Origin: an uncultured Dyadobacter sp.
GTDB lineage: Bacteria > Bacteroidota > Bacteroidia > Cytophagales > Spirosomataceae
Assembly: GCF_946482605.1 (NCBI RefSeq)
Contig: NZ_CAMLSE010000017.1
Location: forward strand, 62,001-126,000
DNA: 64,000 nucleotides
Reading direction: 5' to 3'
This document shows positions 37,401 through 47,700 of this stretch, piece by piece; within the stretch, counting starts at the first letter, position 1, and every line of letters begins with the position of its first letter. The notes beneath the pieces are model-generated. The model searched no databases. It worked only from the letters and a program-made list of their open reading frames with translations, and was not told where the DNA came from. The translations under genes and the position numbers were made by a program.

Positions 37401-39320
37401 ATGCAAACGCAACCATCGGAAAAGGTCAATGTATGCATTCACGGTCATGGTATCGTGTGCGGGCTGACGGCGCAGGTAGGGGAGAACTGCGATGTGATCG
37501 TGGGGGCCGGTACCGCCATTGCACCGGATGGCAGGCTCATGGAGCTGCATGCGCACCGGTTCAGGTACTATCTCAAACAGCCCTCGAAGGCCGTGCTCGA
37601 ATACTTTCCGCATCTGCCGGATTCCGGCGGACGTATAAACCGGCCCGTTCTCGAACTATGCGACGCCGGCCGGTTCGACATTAAAACCATGGACCCGCTC
37701 AAACCGCAAAGCCCGGAAGACCTGCCCACGCACGACCTGCTGAACGACAAGATATTGGTCGTCCTCGCGCCGGAACCGGGTTCGGAGCGTTATTTTGTGC
37801 TTGTGAGTCCATCGGAACTATTGAAAAGGGATGAAAAGCTGCGGAAACAGGTAGAACAACTTGCGAGGGAGGAAGCCGTAGATCAGGCGCAGGGAATATT
37901 CAGAAAGCCGAAAGAGGCGGTGCATTACCCACCCCAGGTGATTGATGCGGTACTGCGGCCCTATTTGCAGCTCAGCGAAGTGGTGATTCCCCGGTTTGGA
38001 TACAAAAAACTGGCAACGATCAGCAACGGACAGCCATTCGGGCCAGCCAATTTTCAGAACCCGTTTTTGAAAGTCAATAAGTTCGCCGATATCTTTTATG
38101 AATACAAAGCCATTCTCGACGACCTGGTGCCGGAGTTCTGCAACGCATTGGAAAAGCTCCACACCCTGTACGGTGCAAGCCTTACTCACAAGGGGGCCGG
38201 ATACTGGGGTAAATACCGCAAGATCCTGGTCCGTAAATGGCAGGTGTTCCTGGAAGAGGGTGAGCATTTGTACTATATCCAATACTTTTACGACTGGCTG
38301 ACCGACCTGGTCAAGGCTTATGACGAGCTGCGGGTGCATTTGTCGGCGTTCACCGGGGCCTGTCATTGTGATGGGGAAGAGATTAAAACAGATCGGTTTA
38401 CATTGCTCAGGCTGGGGCCGGTGCTGGGTGCGCAAAGCAGCTACACGCCCCTTCCGTTCCGCGATTACTTTCAACCGCCGCTCATCGACGGGGGGAATGC
38501 GGAACGCTGGAATGAGATCCGTTTCCTGCATTGGCGGCTGATGATGATGATCTGGACTTTCGATCTGCCTTTCCTGCGGCTCGATGAGCTCGTGCTCCGC
38601 CGTGAGCGATACCTGGTCCCCGCTCAGGAATTTGAAGACTCCACCAATTACCTGGAAACAACAAATACTGTCGATCAGCCGGGTGAAGCGCCCGGTACGG
38701 TCAATTTCGCGGATCTGCCCATTAAGTTCACACCAGGGCAGACGCCGGATTCGGAATTGGGCCGGCAGGCGATACCTTACTACTATCCGCTGGATGCCGA
38801 CAGTCCGTTTTCGCTGCACCTGTACTGGAACTACCGCGTCACCCAGATGAAGCAAACGCGTCATCTGCGGTCCTATAATGCATTCAAAACCAGCGATTCG
38901 TATGTGTCGCAGGGTGCAGGCCGGTACCATACCGACTCTTTGTATCCTTTGGCATTCCATCTGCGGGAATACCCGTTCCTGAGAGTCGAGGGGCATGTCG
39001 GAAAGCTGTTTGACACCACTGTTACCGTGAGCGATATTGTCGCCACGACGCAACGCGATCATATCGTGTTAGGGGTGATCGCGATATCGACGGCGGAGGT
39101 TAAGGATTATGTCAATAAAAAGCCAGCCAGTGCGGCCCGTCCGCCCGGACAGGGAATGGAGCACGTGGGCGGGTTAGCGCAAGGGCAGGCGCTCGTGCTC
39201 GTGTATGCGGATGCCGACGAGCAGATCGAGCTCAGTGAATGTAAAAAAGACACGGTACCGGAGGTCGCTGCCAAAACCATTGTTGCAGATTTTACGATTC
39301 CCTATTTATCCCGGAGATAA
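37401..39320 (+). CDS. eCIS structural protein at the Pvc13 position, possible fibre or baseplate-periphery protein
   Basis: A 639-residue protein with no signal peptide. The N-terminus reads NVCIHGHGIVCGLTAQVG and then VGAGTAIAPDGRLMEL, a short beta module seen at the start of phage and eCIS peripheral proteins (GVVCGL ... GxAIDPxGR pattern). The middle (about residues 220-330) is helical with an HCDGEEI segment after CHC, and the C-terminal third is beta-rich. It lies where PVC operons encode the tail fibre (pvc13), but it lacks the long repetitive shaft of such fibres. I call it structural by position and leave fibre as one option. Confidence 0.6.
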   Translation: MQTQPSEKVNVCIHGHGIVCGLTAQVGENCDVIVGAGTAIAPDGRLMELHAHRFRYYLKQPSKAVLEYFPHLPDSGGRINRPVLELCDAGRFDIKTMDPLKPQSPEDLPTHDLLNDKILVVLAPEPGSERYFVLVSPSELLKRDEKLRKQVEQLAREEAVDQAQGIFRKPKEAVHYPPQVIDAVLRPYLQLSEVVIPRFGYKKLATISNGQPFGPANFQNPFLKVNKFADIFYEYKAILDDLVPEFCNALEKLHTLYGASLTHKGAGYWGKYRKILVRKWQVFLEEGEHLYYIQYFYDWLTDLVKAYDELRVHLSAFTGACHCDGEEIKTDRFTLLRLGPVLGAQSSYTPLPFRDYFQPPLIDGGNAERWNEIRFLHWRLMMMIWTFDLPFLRLDELVLRRERYLVPAQEFEDSTNYLETTNTVDQPGEAPGTVNFADLPIKFTPGQTPDSELGRQAIPYYYPLDADSPFSLHLYWNYRVTQMKQTRHLRSYNAFKTSDSYVSQGAGRYHTDSLYPLAFHLREYPFLRVEGHVGKLFDTTVTVSDIVATTQRDHIVLGVIAISTAEVKDYVNKKPASAARPPGQGMEHVGGLAQGQALVLVYADADEQIELSECKKDTVPEVAAKTIVADFTIPYLSRR

Positions 39321-39326
39321 GTCGCC

Positions 39327-40610
39327 ATGCATGTGATCCAACATCTTCGTATCGAGGCGGTTGTGTCGGACAGGTCGTCTGTTCCCGCTATCCAGGACGA
39401 CTTGGGCCGATGGTGCCGATCGGAGGCATTCTGGCAGCGGTTGTCCGACCGGCTCGACGAGCTGGTGCCGGAAGGTGTGGTTTTACATTTGCCGAAAATT
39501 GAAATGGAGATCAGGGCCATTGACCGGGAGCATTTCCTGGCTGAACTTTTTGAGCAGCTGATCAACGAAGTAACGCGGGCGTTGGGAGAACAGACACCCG
39601 TCACAGCCGAGGCACATTGGCGTCGGGTCGCATTGTTTTTTCTTGCGCGCGGATATTTGCCCGCAGGTACGGGTTACGCGGATGCGCCCCGCGTGCAGCT
39701 GTTCCTCGAAAATCTCGCCATGATTCCGGATCCGGTATTTCAATCCATGTTGCTCGATGAGCTGCCCGGAAAGCCGCAAATGATCATACGTCTGCAACAG
39801 TTTGTGGGTGAGGATATTATAAGAAGAATTTTACTGATCCAGTTGCTCGGTCGGCAGGATATCGAAGTCCCTCTTGAATACATCAGGAGGTTTTTTGAGA
39901 TCAATCATGAAATATCTCAGGCAAATGGAATAACGCTGCAAAAGCTAGAAAGCCTTGTTTGGACCTATCTCGTGACACACCGGTTACGAGATGTATTTGC
40001 GGACCAGGAGGTTTTGAACAACACTTTGAAACACCTCATCGAGGCACCGGTAACGGAGCGCAGACACCGCGAGGGCGGAGATGAATCCACTTCGCAGGAC
40101 CATCAAACCCTTTTTTATGTCCGGAATGCCGGCATTGTAGTGCTTGCTCCATTCTTCCCGCAGCTTTTCAGGGCGTTGGAATGGGTGGAAAATGACCAAT
40201 GGAAAAATGAAAGGGCACTGAGCCTGGCCGTGCGGCTGATCGGGCATATTTGTTCAGGTACCGAGAAAGACCGGGAATACAACTGGGTACTGGCCAAGAT
40301 CCTGTGCGGCGTATCGCCCGAAACGGTGATCGATATGGAGTTTCCGCTACCGAAGGAAGCCATCGCGCTGTCGGTACAAATGATGGAAGCGGTTATTGAG
40401 CAATGGAAAGTATTGAAATCGACGACGCCCGATGGCCTGCGTGAGCTTTTTATTCATCGGGAGGGGAAGCTGAGCGCCGACGAGGAGGGCACCGGCTGGC
40501 GGCTTCGGGTAGAGAAGAAAAGTCAGGATGTGCTCCTGGAACGATTGCCCTGGGGGATTTCGGTGATCCGGCTGCCCTGGATGGAAACAATGCTGCTGGT
40601 GGAATGGTAA
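39327..40610 (+). CDS. Contractile injection system tape measure family protein (Pvc14-like)
   Basis: A 427-residue member of the CIS tape-measure family. The N-terminal signature HVIQHLRIEAVVSDRSS, then PKIEMEIRAIDREHFLAEL, and the C-terminal signature RNAGIVVLAPFFPQLFRAL are characteristic; between them are helices. Tape-measure proteins set tube length and pass through the tube. It starts 6 bases after the preceding stop. At this length it is short compared with PVC/Afp tape measures, which may mean a short particle, or that this family does not act as a simple ruler. Confidence 0.85.
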   Translation: MHVIQHLRIEAVVSDRSSVPAIQDDLGRWCRSEAFWQRLSDRLDELVPEGVVLHLPKIEMEIRAIDREHFLAELFEQLINEVTRALGEQTPVTAEAHWRRVALFFLARGYLPAGTGYADAPRVQLFLENLAMIPDPVFQSMLLDELPGKPQMIIRLQQFVGEDIIRRILLIQLLGRQDIEVPLEYIRRFFEINHEISQANGITLQKLESLVWTYLVTHRLRDVFADQEVLNNTLKHLIEAPVTERRHREGGDESTSQDHQTLFYVRNAGIVVLAPFFPQLFRALEWVENDQWKNERALSLAVRLIGHICSGTEKDREYNWVLAKILCGVSPETVIDMEFPLPKEAIALSVQMMEAVIEQWKVLKSTTPDGLRELFIHREGKLSADEEGTGWRLRVEKKSQDVLLERLPWGISVIRLPWMETMLLVEW

Positions 40611-40625
40611 CCTAAACGACAAACT

Positions 40626-42683
40626 ATGATGGCTGTTCAGACCAAATCCAACGCCGGTCCACGGTGGAAAGACCCGCTCTTTTCACAAGCGGTGAATACC
40701 ATGTTAAACACGATAGACGATCATCCCGACGGCGGCAATCTGCTCAGTCTGATGGAAATACTGCGTGAGCTGCATCCCGAGTACGGCCGGCTGAACAATC
40801 CGGACGACGATCCTTTTGAAACGCTTATCCTGACTTTACGCGCCCGTGCAGGTTCCATGAACGAATATACCGGCGCCGAATGGGTCGGGAAGGTGCATGC
40901 CATTACCCGAGCCCCGAGACGGTTCCCGGATATCAACGGCCGCATGTTCCTGATCGCCGCATTGCTTTCGGAATACCCCGGAATGAACGTTGATCCGGAA
41001 TGGGGCGAACAGGCCCGCAAACTGGTCTCGCGCCTTGAAACGGAACTGATCACCCTGAAAAGAACGGACTTCCAGGAGTTGTTGACCGACGAAGGACACA
41101 AACGCCGCCAGCTTCTCGATGCGCCCGCGGAACCCCCGGCCTGGATCGATCCCGATTCACTGATCAATACCCGCAACCTGAGTGATGCTCCGACGCGACA
41201 GGACGCACTTTCGCGGAAGTCATTGGCCCATTATCTTGCCAAGCGGCTGCGGTTTATTTACAATCAGGATGTCGCCAATGGCCAGGCTTTTTTCATGCAC
41301 ATCGATGGTGCCTGGGGATCCGGCAAATCTACATTGCTTGGCTTTTTGCAGGATGCGCTGGAAACGAACGCCCCGGCGAATCCCCGGATCAAATCGGACC
41401 AACCTTCACAGGGTGAGTGGATTGTGGTCAATTTCAACGCCTGGGAAAACCAGCGGCTCGACCCGCCCTGGTGGTTCCTGCTGAAAGCATTGCACCGGCA
41501 GGCCATGCGTGCATTGTGGAAGCGCGACTTCCGCCGCTGGCTCGGCGTAGGCCTTACCGAGCGGCTGTGGCGGCTCAATCCCGGCGGCCGGAACCTGCAA
41601 TTATCCGTGGTCGCATTCTTTATTTTTCTGTATGCCCGCTACTTCGGCGTCACCTCTGAAAAAACACTGAAAGAGTTGCCGCTGGTGCAAACCCTCACTT
41701 TTCTACTCTTTATCGGTTCCATTGCCAAGACGATCGGTTCGATGCTCTTGTCCGGGTCGGCTCGGGCGGCGCAGGCTTTTGTGGATGAAAACAGCTCGGA
41801 CCCTATGAACCGGCTTACCCGACATTTCAACAAACTGATCACCGAGATCGGCTATCCGGTCGCAATTTTCATCGACGACCTCGACCGGTGCAATAAAGAG
41901 TATGGGGTCAAACTCCTGGAAGGCTTGCAGACCATTTACAAGAATGCGCCTGTGGTGTACGTGATCGCGGCCGATCGTAAATGGCTGAGCACCATGTATG
42001 AAAGCCAATACAGCCTTTTCGCACCGGCGATCATGAAGCCGGCCAAGCCGTTTGGCCTGGTGTTCCTGGATAAAATATTCCAATGGATTGTAGAGCTGCC
42101 GGAGATTTCGGCGGTGCAAAAGAAAGTGTACTGGGATTCATTGCTGAATATCGGCAGGCCTGACACGCAGGAGGAACAGCAGCATATCGAACAGAAAATC
42201 CGTACATCCGGCAGCTTACAGGACAAGCTCACGGTGGTAGATGAAACCGATAACCCTGCCGCACGACAGTTTGCCAGGGAAAAAGTGGTGGAATCACTTT
42301 CCGTGCAGGAAGAGGAAAGACTGCTGGAACACAAGCTGCAAGGCTTTCTCGGCCTAATCGAGCCCAATCCCAGGGCCATGAAACGACTTTTGAACGATAT
42401 CAGCACCGCGAAGGCGATGTCGATCCTTTATAACCAGCGCATTGCCGAAGAGCAGCTGGTACTCTGGATGATATTGAAACAGCAATACCCCGATCTGGCC
42501 AGGCTCATTTGGGAGGCACCCGATACCCTGCAAGCGATACAAAGCCAGACCGGACTTCCCAAAGCCTACGAAGAACTGCTCGGGAAAGCGGAGGTAATCC
42601 AGCTCTTTGAATACGGTACGGGCGACCGCACCATCCGCCTCGATCCGGATTTCATAGCCCGGATGAAATTCCGGAAAACCTGA
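40626..42683 (+). CDS. KAP family P-loop NTPase with two membrane segments
   Basis: A 685-residue protein with a KAP-type NTPase domain. The Walker A motif GAWGSGKST lies at residues 228-236 and the Walker B IFIDDLDRC at 414-422. Two hydrophobic helices are inserted between them (near 324-342 and 355-378), the hallmark of KAP NTPases, which are membrane-bound with both motifs on the cytoplasmic side. The tail (residues 470-685) is helical. Start ATG 40626 or 40629. KAP NTPases occur in phage-defence and toxin contexts, and this gene is in the middle of a tightly spaced eCIS operon (15 bases after the tape measure). Its role is unknown: membrane docking, cargo loading, release by lysis or self-protection are possibilities. 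Confidence 0.9.
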   Translation: MMAVQTKSNAGPRWKDPLFSQAVNTMLNTIDDHPDGGNLLSLMEILRELHPEYGRLNNPDDDPFETLILTLRARAGSMNEYTGAEWVGKVHAITRAPRRFPDINGRMFLIAALLSEYPGMNVDPEWGEQARKLVSRLETELITLKRTDFQELLTDEGHKRRQLLDAPAEPPAWIDPDSLINTRNLSDAPTRQDALSRKSLAHYLAKRLRFIYNQDVANGQAFFMHIDGAWGSGKSTLLGFLQDALETNAPANPRIKSDQPSQGEWIVVNFNAWENQRLDPPWWFLLKALHRQAMRALWKRDFRRWLGVGLTERLWRLNPGGRNLQLSVVAFFIFLYARYFGVTSEKTLKELPLVQTLTFLLFIGSIAKTIGSMLLSGSARAAQAFVDENSSDPMNRLTRHFNKLITEIGYPVAIFIDDLDRCNKEYGVKLLEGLQTIYKNAPVVYVIAADRKWLSTMYESQYSLFAPAIMKPAKPFGLVFLDKIFQWIVELPEISAVQKKVYWDSLLNIGRPDTQEEQQHIEQKIRTSGSLQDKLTVVDETDNPAARQFAREKVVESLSVQEEERLLEHKLQGFLGLIEPNPRAMKRLLNDISTAKAMSILYNQRIAEEQLVLWMILKQQYPDLARLIWEAPDTLQAIQSQTGLPKAYEELLGKAEVIQLFEYGTGDRTIRLDPDFIARMKFRKT

Positions 42684-42722
42684 TACAACAATTATGCTTC
42701 CACTCCCAAAAATTATGAAACC

Positions 42723-44789
42723 ATGCCAGACAACAACAATCCCGCTACCTATACTTACCGGAATGGCAAGAAGGTCGATTTGTATAAAAAGAGCGACGAA
42801 TTTGTCGTGAGAACGCCCCTCGTGGGCGGGCTCCCCGGCACAGCCGCGGTCGCTACCGAGCGCGTATCGCCAGCCAGTACCCGCATGAACGTGCCGGCGG
42901 CGGAGCTCGAAAGAGCCATGACCGAAAGCCGTGCCGTAGCGCCCACGCATCACGCCTACTATCAAACCCAGACAGACCAGTCCTTCGATATCACCGACCG
43001 TATTCTGGTTACGTTCCGGGCGTCCCCTTCCGATGCGGCACTGGATACCTTTGTGAACCGCTATGCGCTCCGGCAACTGGCCCGGTACAGCGATACCGAG
43101 TTTTTGTTCCAACTCACCAACGATACTGGCATCAACCCCGTGAAACTGGTGGTGGCGCTTACGGAGGACGAGCCGGATATTGCATTTGCCGAGCATGACC
43201 TGAACATGAAAATGCGCAAGTTTGCCATTACGCTGCCGCTGGACCCCAACTACATCCAGCAATGGCACCTGCACACCCACACCGCCACGGGCCCCGACTT
43301 CGACCCGCGGAGTTCTGCGCGTTGCGAGGAAGCCTGGCAATTGCTCGACAGCTATGGCCGTCCGGAGGTGGTGATCGGGTTGTCGGATGATGGCTGTAAG
43401 CTCGATCACCCGGATTTTGACTCGCCGGGCAAGTTTGCAGGCTGGGGATATTTCCAGGGAAACAGGTTGGTCAAGCAAATCGACGCCGACGCGAACCCTG
43501 CGCTGATGCATGTCACAGGGGCCAATCATGGTACCTCTTGTGCGGGTGTCATCGGCGGTGAATGCGACGGTGTTCTCACCGTCGGGGCGGCACCGGGCTG
43601 CAAGTTGCTGCCCATTAAGTGGGAGTCCGACGGGCCCTCCCTGTTTATCAGCGACAGCAAGCTTTTTTCGGCATTGAATTATGTCAAAGATAAAGTGGAT
43701 GTGTTTTCAAATTCCTGGGGAATGTCGCCGGAGTCCAACCATGCCATACAGGTGGTCAACTTCATCGACGAGCTTTCCAAAACGGGCGGACGCCGGGGGA
43801 AAGGCATTGTATTCCTGTGGGCAGCGGGCAACGAGAACTGTCCGGTGGTGCATTCAGGCAACGATGATGTGCCCTTTAACGATGGCTGGGCCTTTATTGC
43901 CAATGCCTGGCGGTGGGTTGGGGTGGATACGAGCCGGCTATTCGAACACAACCTGGCATCGCTTCCCGGGGTGATGTACATCGCAGCTCTGGCCGGTAAT
44001 GCCCAGCGAAGCCATTATTCCAACTACGGGACCGGCATTGCCTTATGTGCTCCCAGCAGCAACAGCCATGCATATTTCCGGATGCAGGTGCGCGGGAAAG
44101 GTATTGTTACCGCGGACGGCGAAAATCCTTTCCTGACGATGGACTTCGGCGGCACATCCAGCGCCACACCGCTGACGGCAGGCATCGCAGGTCTCGTCAT
44201 TTCCGCCAACCCGAACCTTACTGCCGCAGAGGTGATCTCCATTTTGAAACAAACCGCCTCCAAAGACCTTAATTTCAGTGACTATGCCAAAACACCGCCT
44301 GCCAGTTTCGATGTGAATACCAGCTGGGATATCTCACCGGTGGCCCCTTTCAGCAATGGAGCATTTACCAACACCGGCAGTGCTGACGGTACCTGGAGTC
44401 CCTGGTTCGGATTCGGGAAAGTCGATGCGTTCAAAGCGGTACAGAGAGCGATCGGCTCCATTGTCGGGACCTTGTCGGTGCGGATTCAGTCCGCATTGAT
44501 CAACCCGAATGGCATCGATGACGATAAAGAGGAGGTGACCCTGAAAAACATGGGAGCGCAGGATATTTCTGTTGCCGGGTGGCGTCTGGTGAACCAGTCG
44601 GCCGGAATGCAGTCCCTGGCGGGCAACATACCTGCCGGAGGTGTAATGGTGATCCGGCTGGAAAGCGATGATATCGTGCTGAGAAACACCGGTGGCACGC
44701 TCGCGCTCCTGGACGACCAGGGGCGGGAAAAGCACAAGGTTTCTTACACCGGTCAGCAAGTGAAAAAAGGGATGCTCACGCTATTCTGA
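42723..44789 (+). CDS. Subtilisin-like (S8) serine protease with lamin-tail-like C-terminal domain, candidate cargo
   Basis: A 688-residue protease with the full catalytic triad: Asp222 in LSDDGCKLDHPDF, His269 in NHGTSCAGVIGG and Ser479 in GGTSSATPLTAG, with the oxyanion Asn in AAGNEN. The N-terminal 200 residues include a propeptide-like alpha/beta domain (FDITDRILVTFRASPSD). The C-terminal about 100 residues (LSVRIQSALINPNGIDDD, EEVTLKNMGAQDISVAGWRL) form a lamin-tail-like immunoglobulin fold. No signal peptide is visible, unusual for a secreted subtilase, so export would need another route, such as the injection system it is encoded with. It follows the KAP gene after 39 bases. Confidence 0.9.
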   Translation: MPDNNNPATYTYRNGKKVDLYKKSDEFVVRTPLVGGLPGTAAVATERVSPASTRMNVPAAELERAMTESRAVAPTHHAYYQTQTDQSFDITDRILVTFRASPSDAALDTFVNRYALRQLARYSDTEFLFQLTNDTGINPVKLVVALTEDEPDIAFAEHDLNMKMRKFAITLPLDPNYIQQWHLHTHTATGPDFDPRSSARCEEAWQLLDSYGRPEVVIGLSDDGCKLDHPDFDSPGKFAGWGYFQGNRLVKQIDADANPALMHVTGANHGTSCAGVIGGECDGVLTVGAAPGCKLLPIKWESDGPSLFISDSKLFSALNYVKDKVDVFSNSWGMSPESNHAIQVVNFIDELSKTGGRRGKGIVFLWAAGNENCPVVHSGNDDVPFNDGWAFIANAWRWVGVDTSRLFEHNLASLPGVMYIAALAGNAQRSHYSNYGTGIALCAPSSNSHAYFRMQVRGKGIVTADGENPFLTMDFGGTSSATPLTAGIAGLVISANPNLTAAEVISILKQTASKDLNFSDYAKTPPASFDVNTSWDISPVAPFSNGAFTNTGSADGTWSPWFGFGKVDAFKAVQRAIGSIVGTLSVRIQSALINPNGIDDDKEEVTLKNMGAQDISVAGWRLVNQSAGMQSLAGNIPAGGVMVIRLESDDIVLRNTGGTLALLDDQGREKHKVSYTGQQVKKGMLTLF

Positions 44790-44799
44790 TGATACTTTT

Positions 44800-47700
44800 A
44801 TGCAGCAATTTGCCCCTAAAAACGGAAAACATGAACACGCGAAGGCGGCTTTGAAGGCCGCCAGGCCATTTTTTCAATCCGGCCCGGTCGTCAATGGGCC
44901 GGATAACCGTTATGAGCAGGAGGCAGATGCGCTTGCCGATCGCGTGATGCGAGGCCAGACCGTGCGGCAAGGGCATTCGTTTCGGACTGCTCCGGCGCGG
45001 GTTGTGCAACCCAAATGCGCCGTGTGCGGGAAACAGCTGCATGATGAAAATGGCGGGACGATCTGTGCCGAATGCGAAAAGGAAAGGGCGGGGGCCAACG
45101 ACGGGCAGGAGAGCTTTGGGGAACAAGTCCCGCAATTGGTCATGGAGATCGCCGACCGACCGGGAAAGCCACTAGCCCCGGCTTTGAGACATTGGATGGA
45201 GAACCGGCTGTCGGATGACTTCGCAGACGTGGTGATCCACAACGATCCGACGTCGGCCGAAGCAGCATCGGCTATTCACGCGAGGGCCTATACCCTGGGT
45301 AACCACATTGTTTTCGGCGACGGCGAGTACCAGCCCGACACCGTGGCCGGAAAATGGCTGTTGGCGCATGAACTGGTGCATGTGAGCCAGCAAAGGCTCA
45401 TCGGGAAGCATGTTCAGACAAGGCCAGCGAGCGTGGTCGAAAAACTGCGTGACGACAAGGTTGTAAAGGGTGTGGGCACGATCGATACGATCCTCGAAGC
45501 GCATATCGACGCGTATCCGGACAAGGCGGAAGTGAAAAAGCTGGCTGCGGGGATCGCTAAAATGAATAAGGGAACGACCGACGACGAGAAGCAGGCATTC
45601 ATTACGGCATTGCTGGCTATTGCCAAGGATGTCAAGTCGCCGGAGGAGCTGGATTTGGTGACCGATGTGCTCAAAGTATCCGGTCGCTACACTGAAGCAG
45701 CGACCCTGGCGGTTGAAAAGAAGCATAACCCGGGAAAAACGGCCTTTTATGACCTTGATTTCTACGAACAAAATCTGAAAGACGGCCTCTCATGGCTGAC
45801 CGACAGCTATCCCGGCATCCGGAAGTTTCTGGATAGCTGGCTGGGGACTTTTGATCTCTACATTTACGGTCCGCTGATACAGGTCCAGACTTTATATGCG
45901 GAAAAGGATTTTGATAAAGTATACAAAAAGACAGTCGAGGACGCTAATAAGCCGGCTGTCTTGAAGGAGAATGAGCGGCTGCTGATCGCGCTGACGGCAT
46001 TTCGAGAACTCGACCAGGCGAGAAAGGGGCTGTTGACACAATTCAGTAAGATCACATCGTCCAAGGAAAACATTGCCGAAGCATTCGCCGACGATCAAAA
46101 GAAATCGATCCTTTTGAAATGGTCGGCCGAGCAACTATCTCCCGAGGCTGATCACCTTTTCCGTGCCATGTTGCCCCGGTTGACAGCCGTGATGAAAAAG
46201 GCATCTGCGTACTGGAAGGGTGTCAGCCATGAGTACAGTCTCATTTTTAGCGACAAGATCTATTTTAATTTATATCAGGACCAATTCCGAACGCATAAAG
46301 CAGTATTCAGCAGGTATGAAAAGCCATTGCATGCGATTATGCTGGCCGCATTGCAGCTCAGCAGCAAAGGCGATCTGCCGGATGCGAAAACATATGCCCG
46401 GCTTAGAAAGACCGCTTCGGGCAAACTATTTGGCCTGATCAACGAGATCAGCATCGACTTCCGGCAAAAGAGCAGGGAGAAAGGAGATAAGGCCGGTCTG
46501 ATGGACCTGTACGGTATTTTTCTTAGTCTATGGGTCTCAACCCGCCAGATCCTGATCGAAAGCATGGCCTCCGACCAGTCCAAATTGACCAACCAGCAGG
46601 TTAAGGAAAGGATCAGGATCGGCAACAACCTCTGGCAGATCGGTGATCTGACGGGCCTTGAAACCATTCGCCAGTTGGGTGTCGAGGTGCTTTTCCCAAA
46701 AGAGAAGATTGTTTTCGGGGCCAAACAAGCCCGGTCATTTCTCAGCTATGACGAGCCGTTGCAATGGACGCGTGAGGAATCCAGCGCTGCCCAGATGATT
46801 GCTCAGTTTGTAAAGGAAACCACCAAAGTCGACGGCTCGCAGGACCTGGCCGTGCTGATGCATTATTATTACAAATCGGTGCTGCTTAACGAGGAGGAAG
46901 CCATTCTCACGCGCCTGCTTCAGGAGCAGGGCGGCGTCACCGATCACAAGGCCGACCTGGGCGCTTACAAGCCGATCCTGGAACAGGAGAAGAAATTACT
47001 GAATGAGCAGATACTGAATAACTTCCAGCAGTCACTCGTTCCGATCCGGTTCGTGCTTAAAGGTATCCGGTTTTCGGTAATCGCGAAGGATGCCGCGGAG
47101 TTCAACGAGCTGATCAACAATGATCAACGCATTCAGAAGTCCAAGGCGGATCATTTCAAAGGGTTAGGACCCGACCATATTACACTGATATCGCCCGATG
47201 TGAACGAACATCTCGCGGCCGGCGGCGTGGTGATCTGGATATTCCCCAATCCGGGAGCGTTTACAAGCCGCATGGAGCAAGTGCTGCCAGGCCTGGTGCC
47301 GCCGCCGAACACACCCCTCGAGTACATCGGTAAGCTGGCTGCTTTTTTGAAGAAAGCCCGCGAAGATAAAAAGCCGCAGGACCTTACCAAAGCGCAAAAG
47401 AAGCTGGAAACCGAGCCGGAAACGCGGGTCAGAAGGCTTCGCAGGGTGGCATTTTCCCATCACCGCCGTGTGGTGGTGGAGAGTCTGATCAGGGATTTGT
47501 GGAGGGGCTTTGAAGACAGTATCGATACCTGGTCGAACCCGCTGAAAGCGATCAGGGAAATGACAATGCTGGCCATTCAGGCGCCCGAGGAGGACGTGCA
47601 GCTGCAAATGGCCTGTATCACACTGGAACTGGCCCCCGATATCCATAAAGTGCTCCTGAACCAGTCGGTCGCCTTGGGGATTTTGTCCCGGGATACCGAC

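Noticed and set aside
37818..39062. 414-codon open frame on the minus strand within the Pvc13-position gene
   Set aside because: It is antisense to a gene embedded in a tight plus-strand operon and its translation resembles no protein family.
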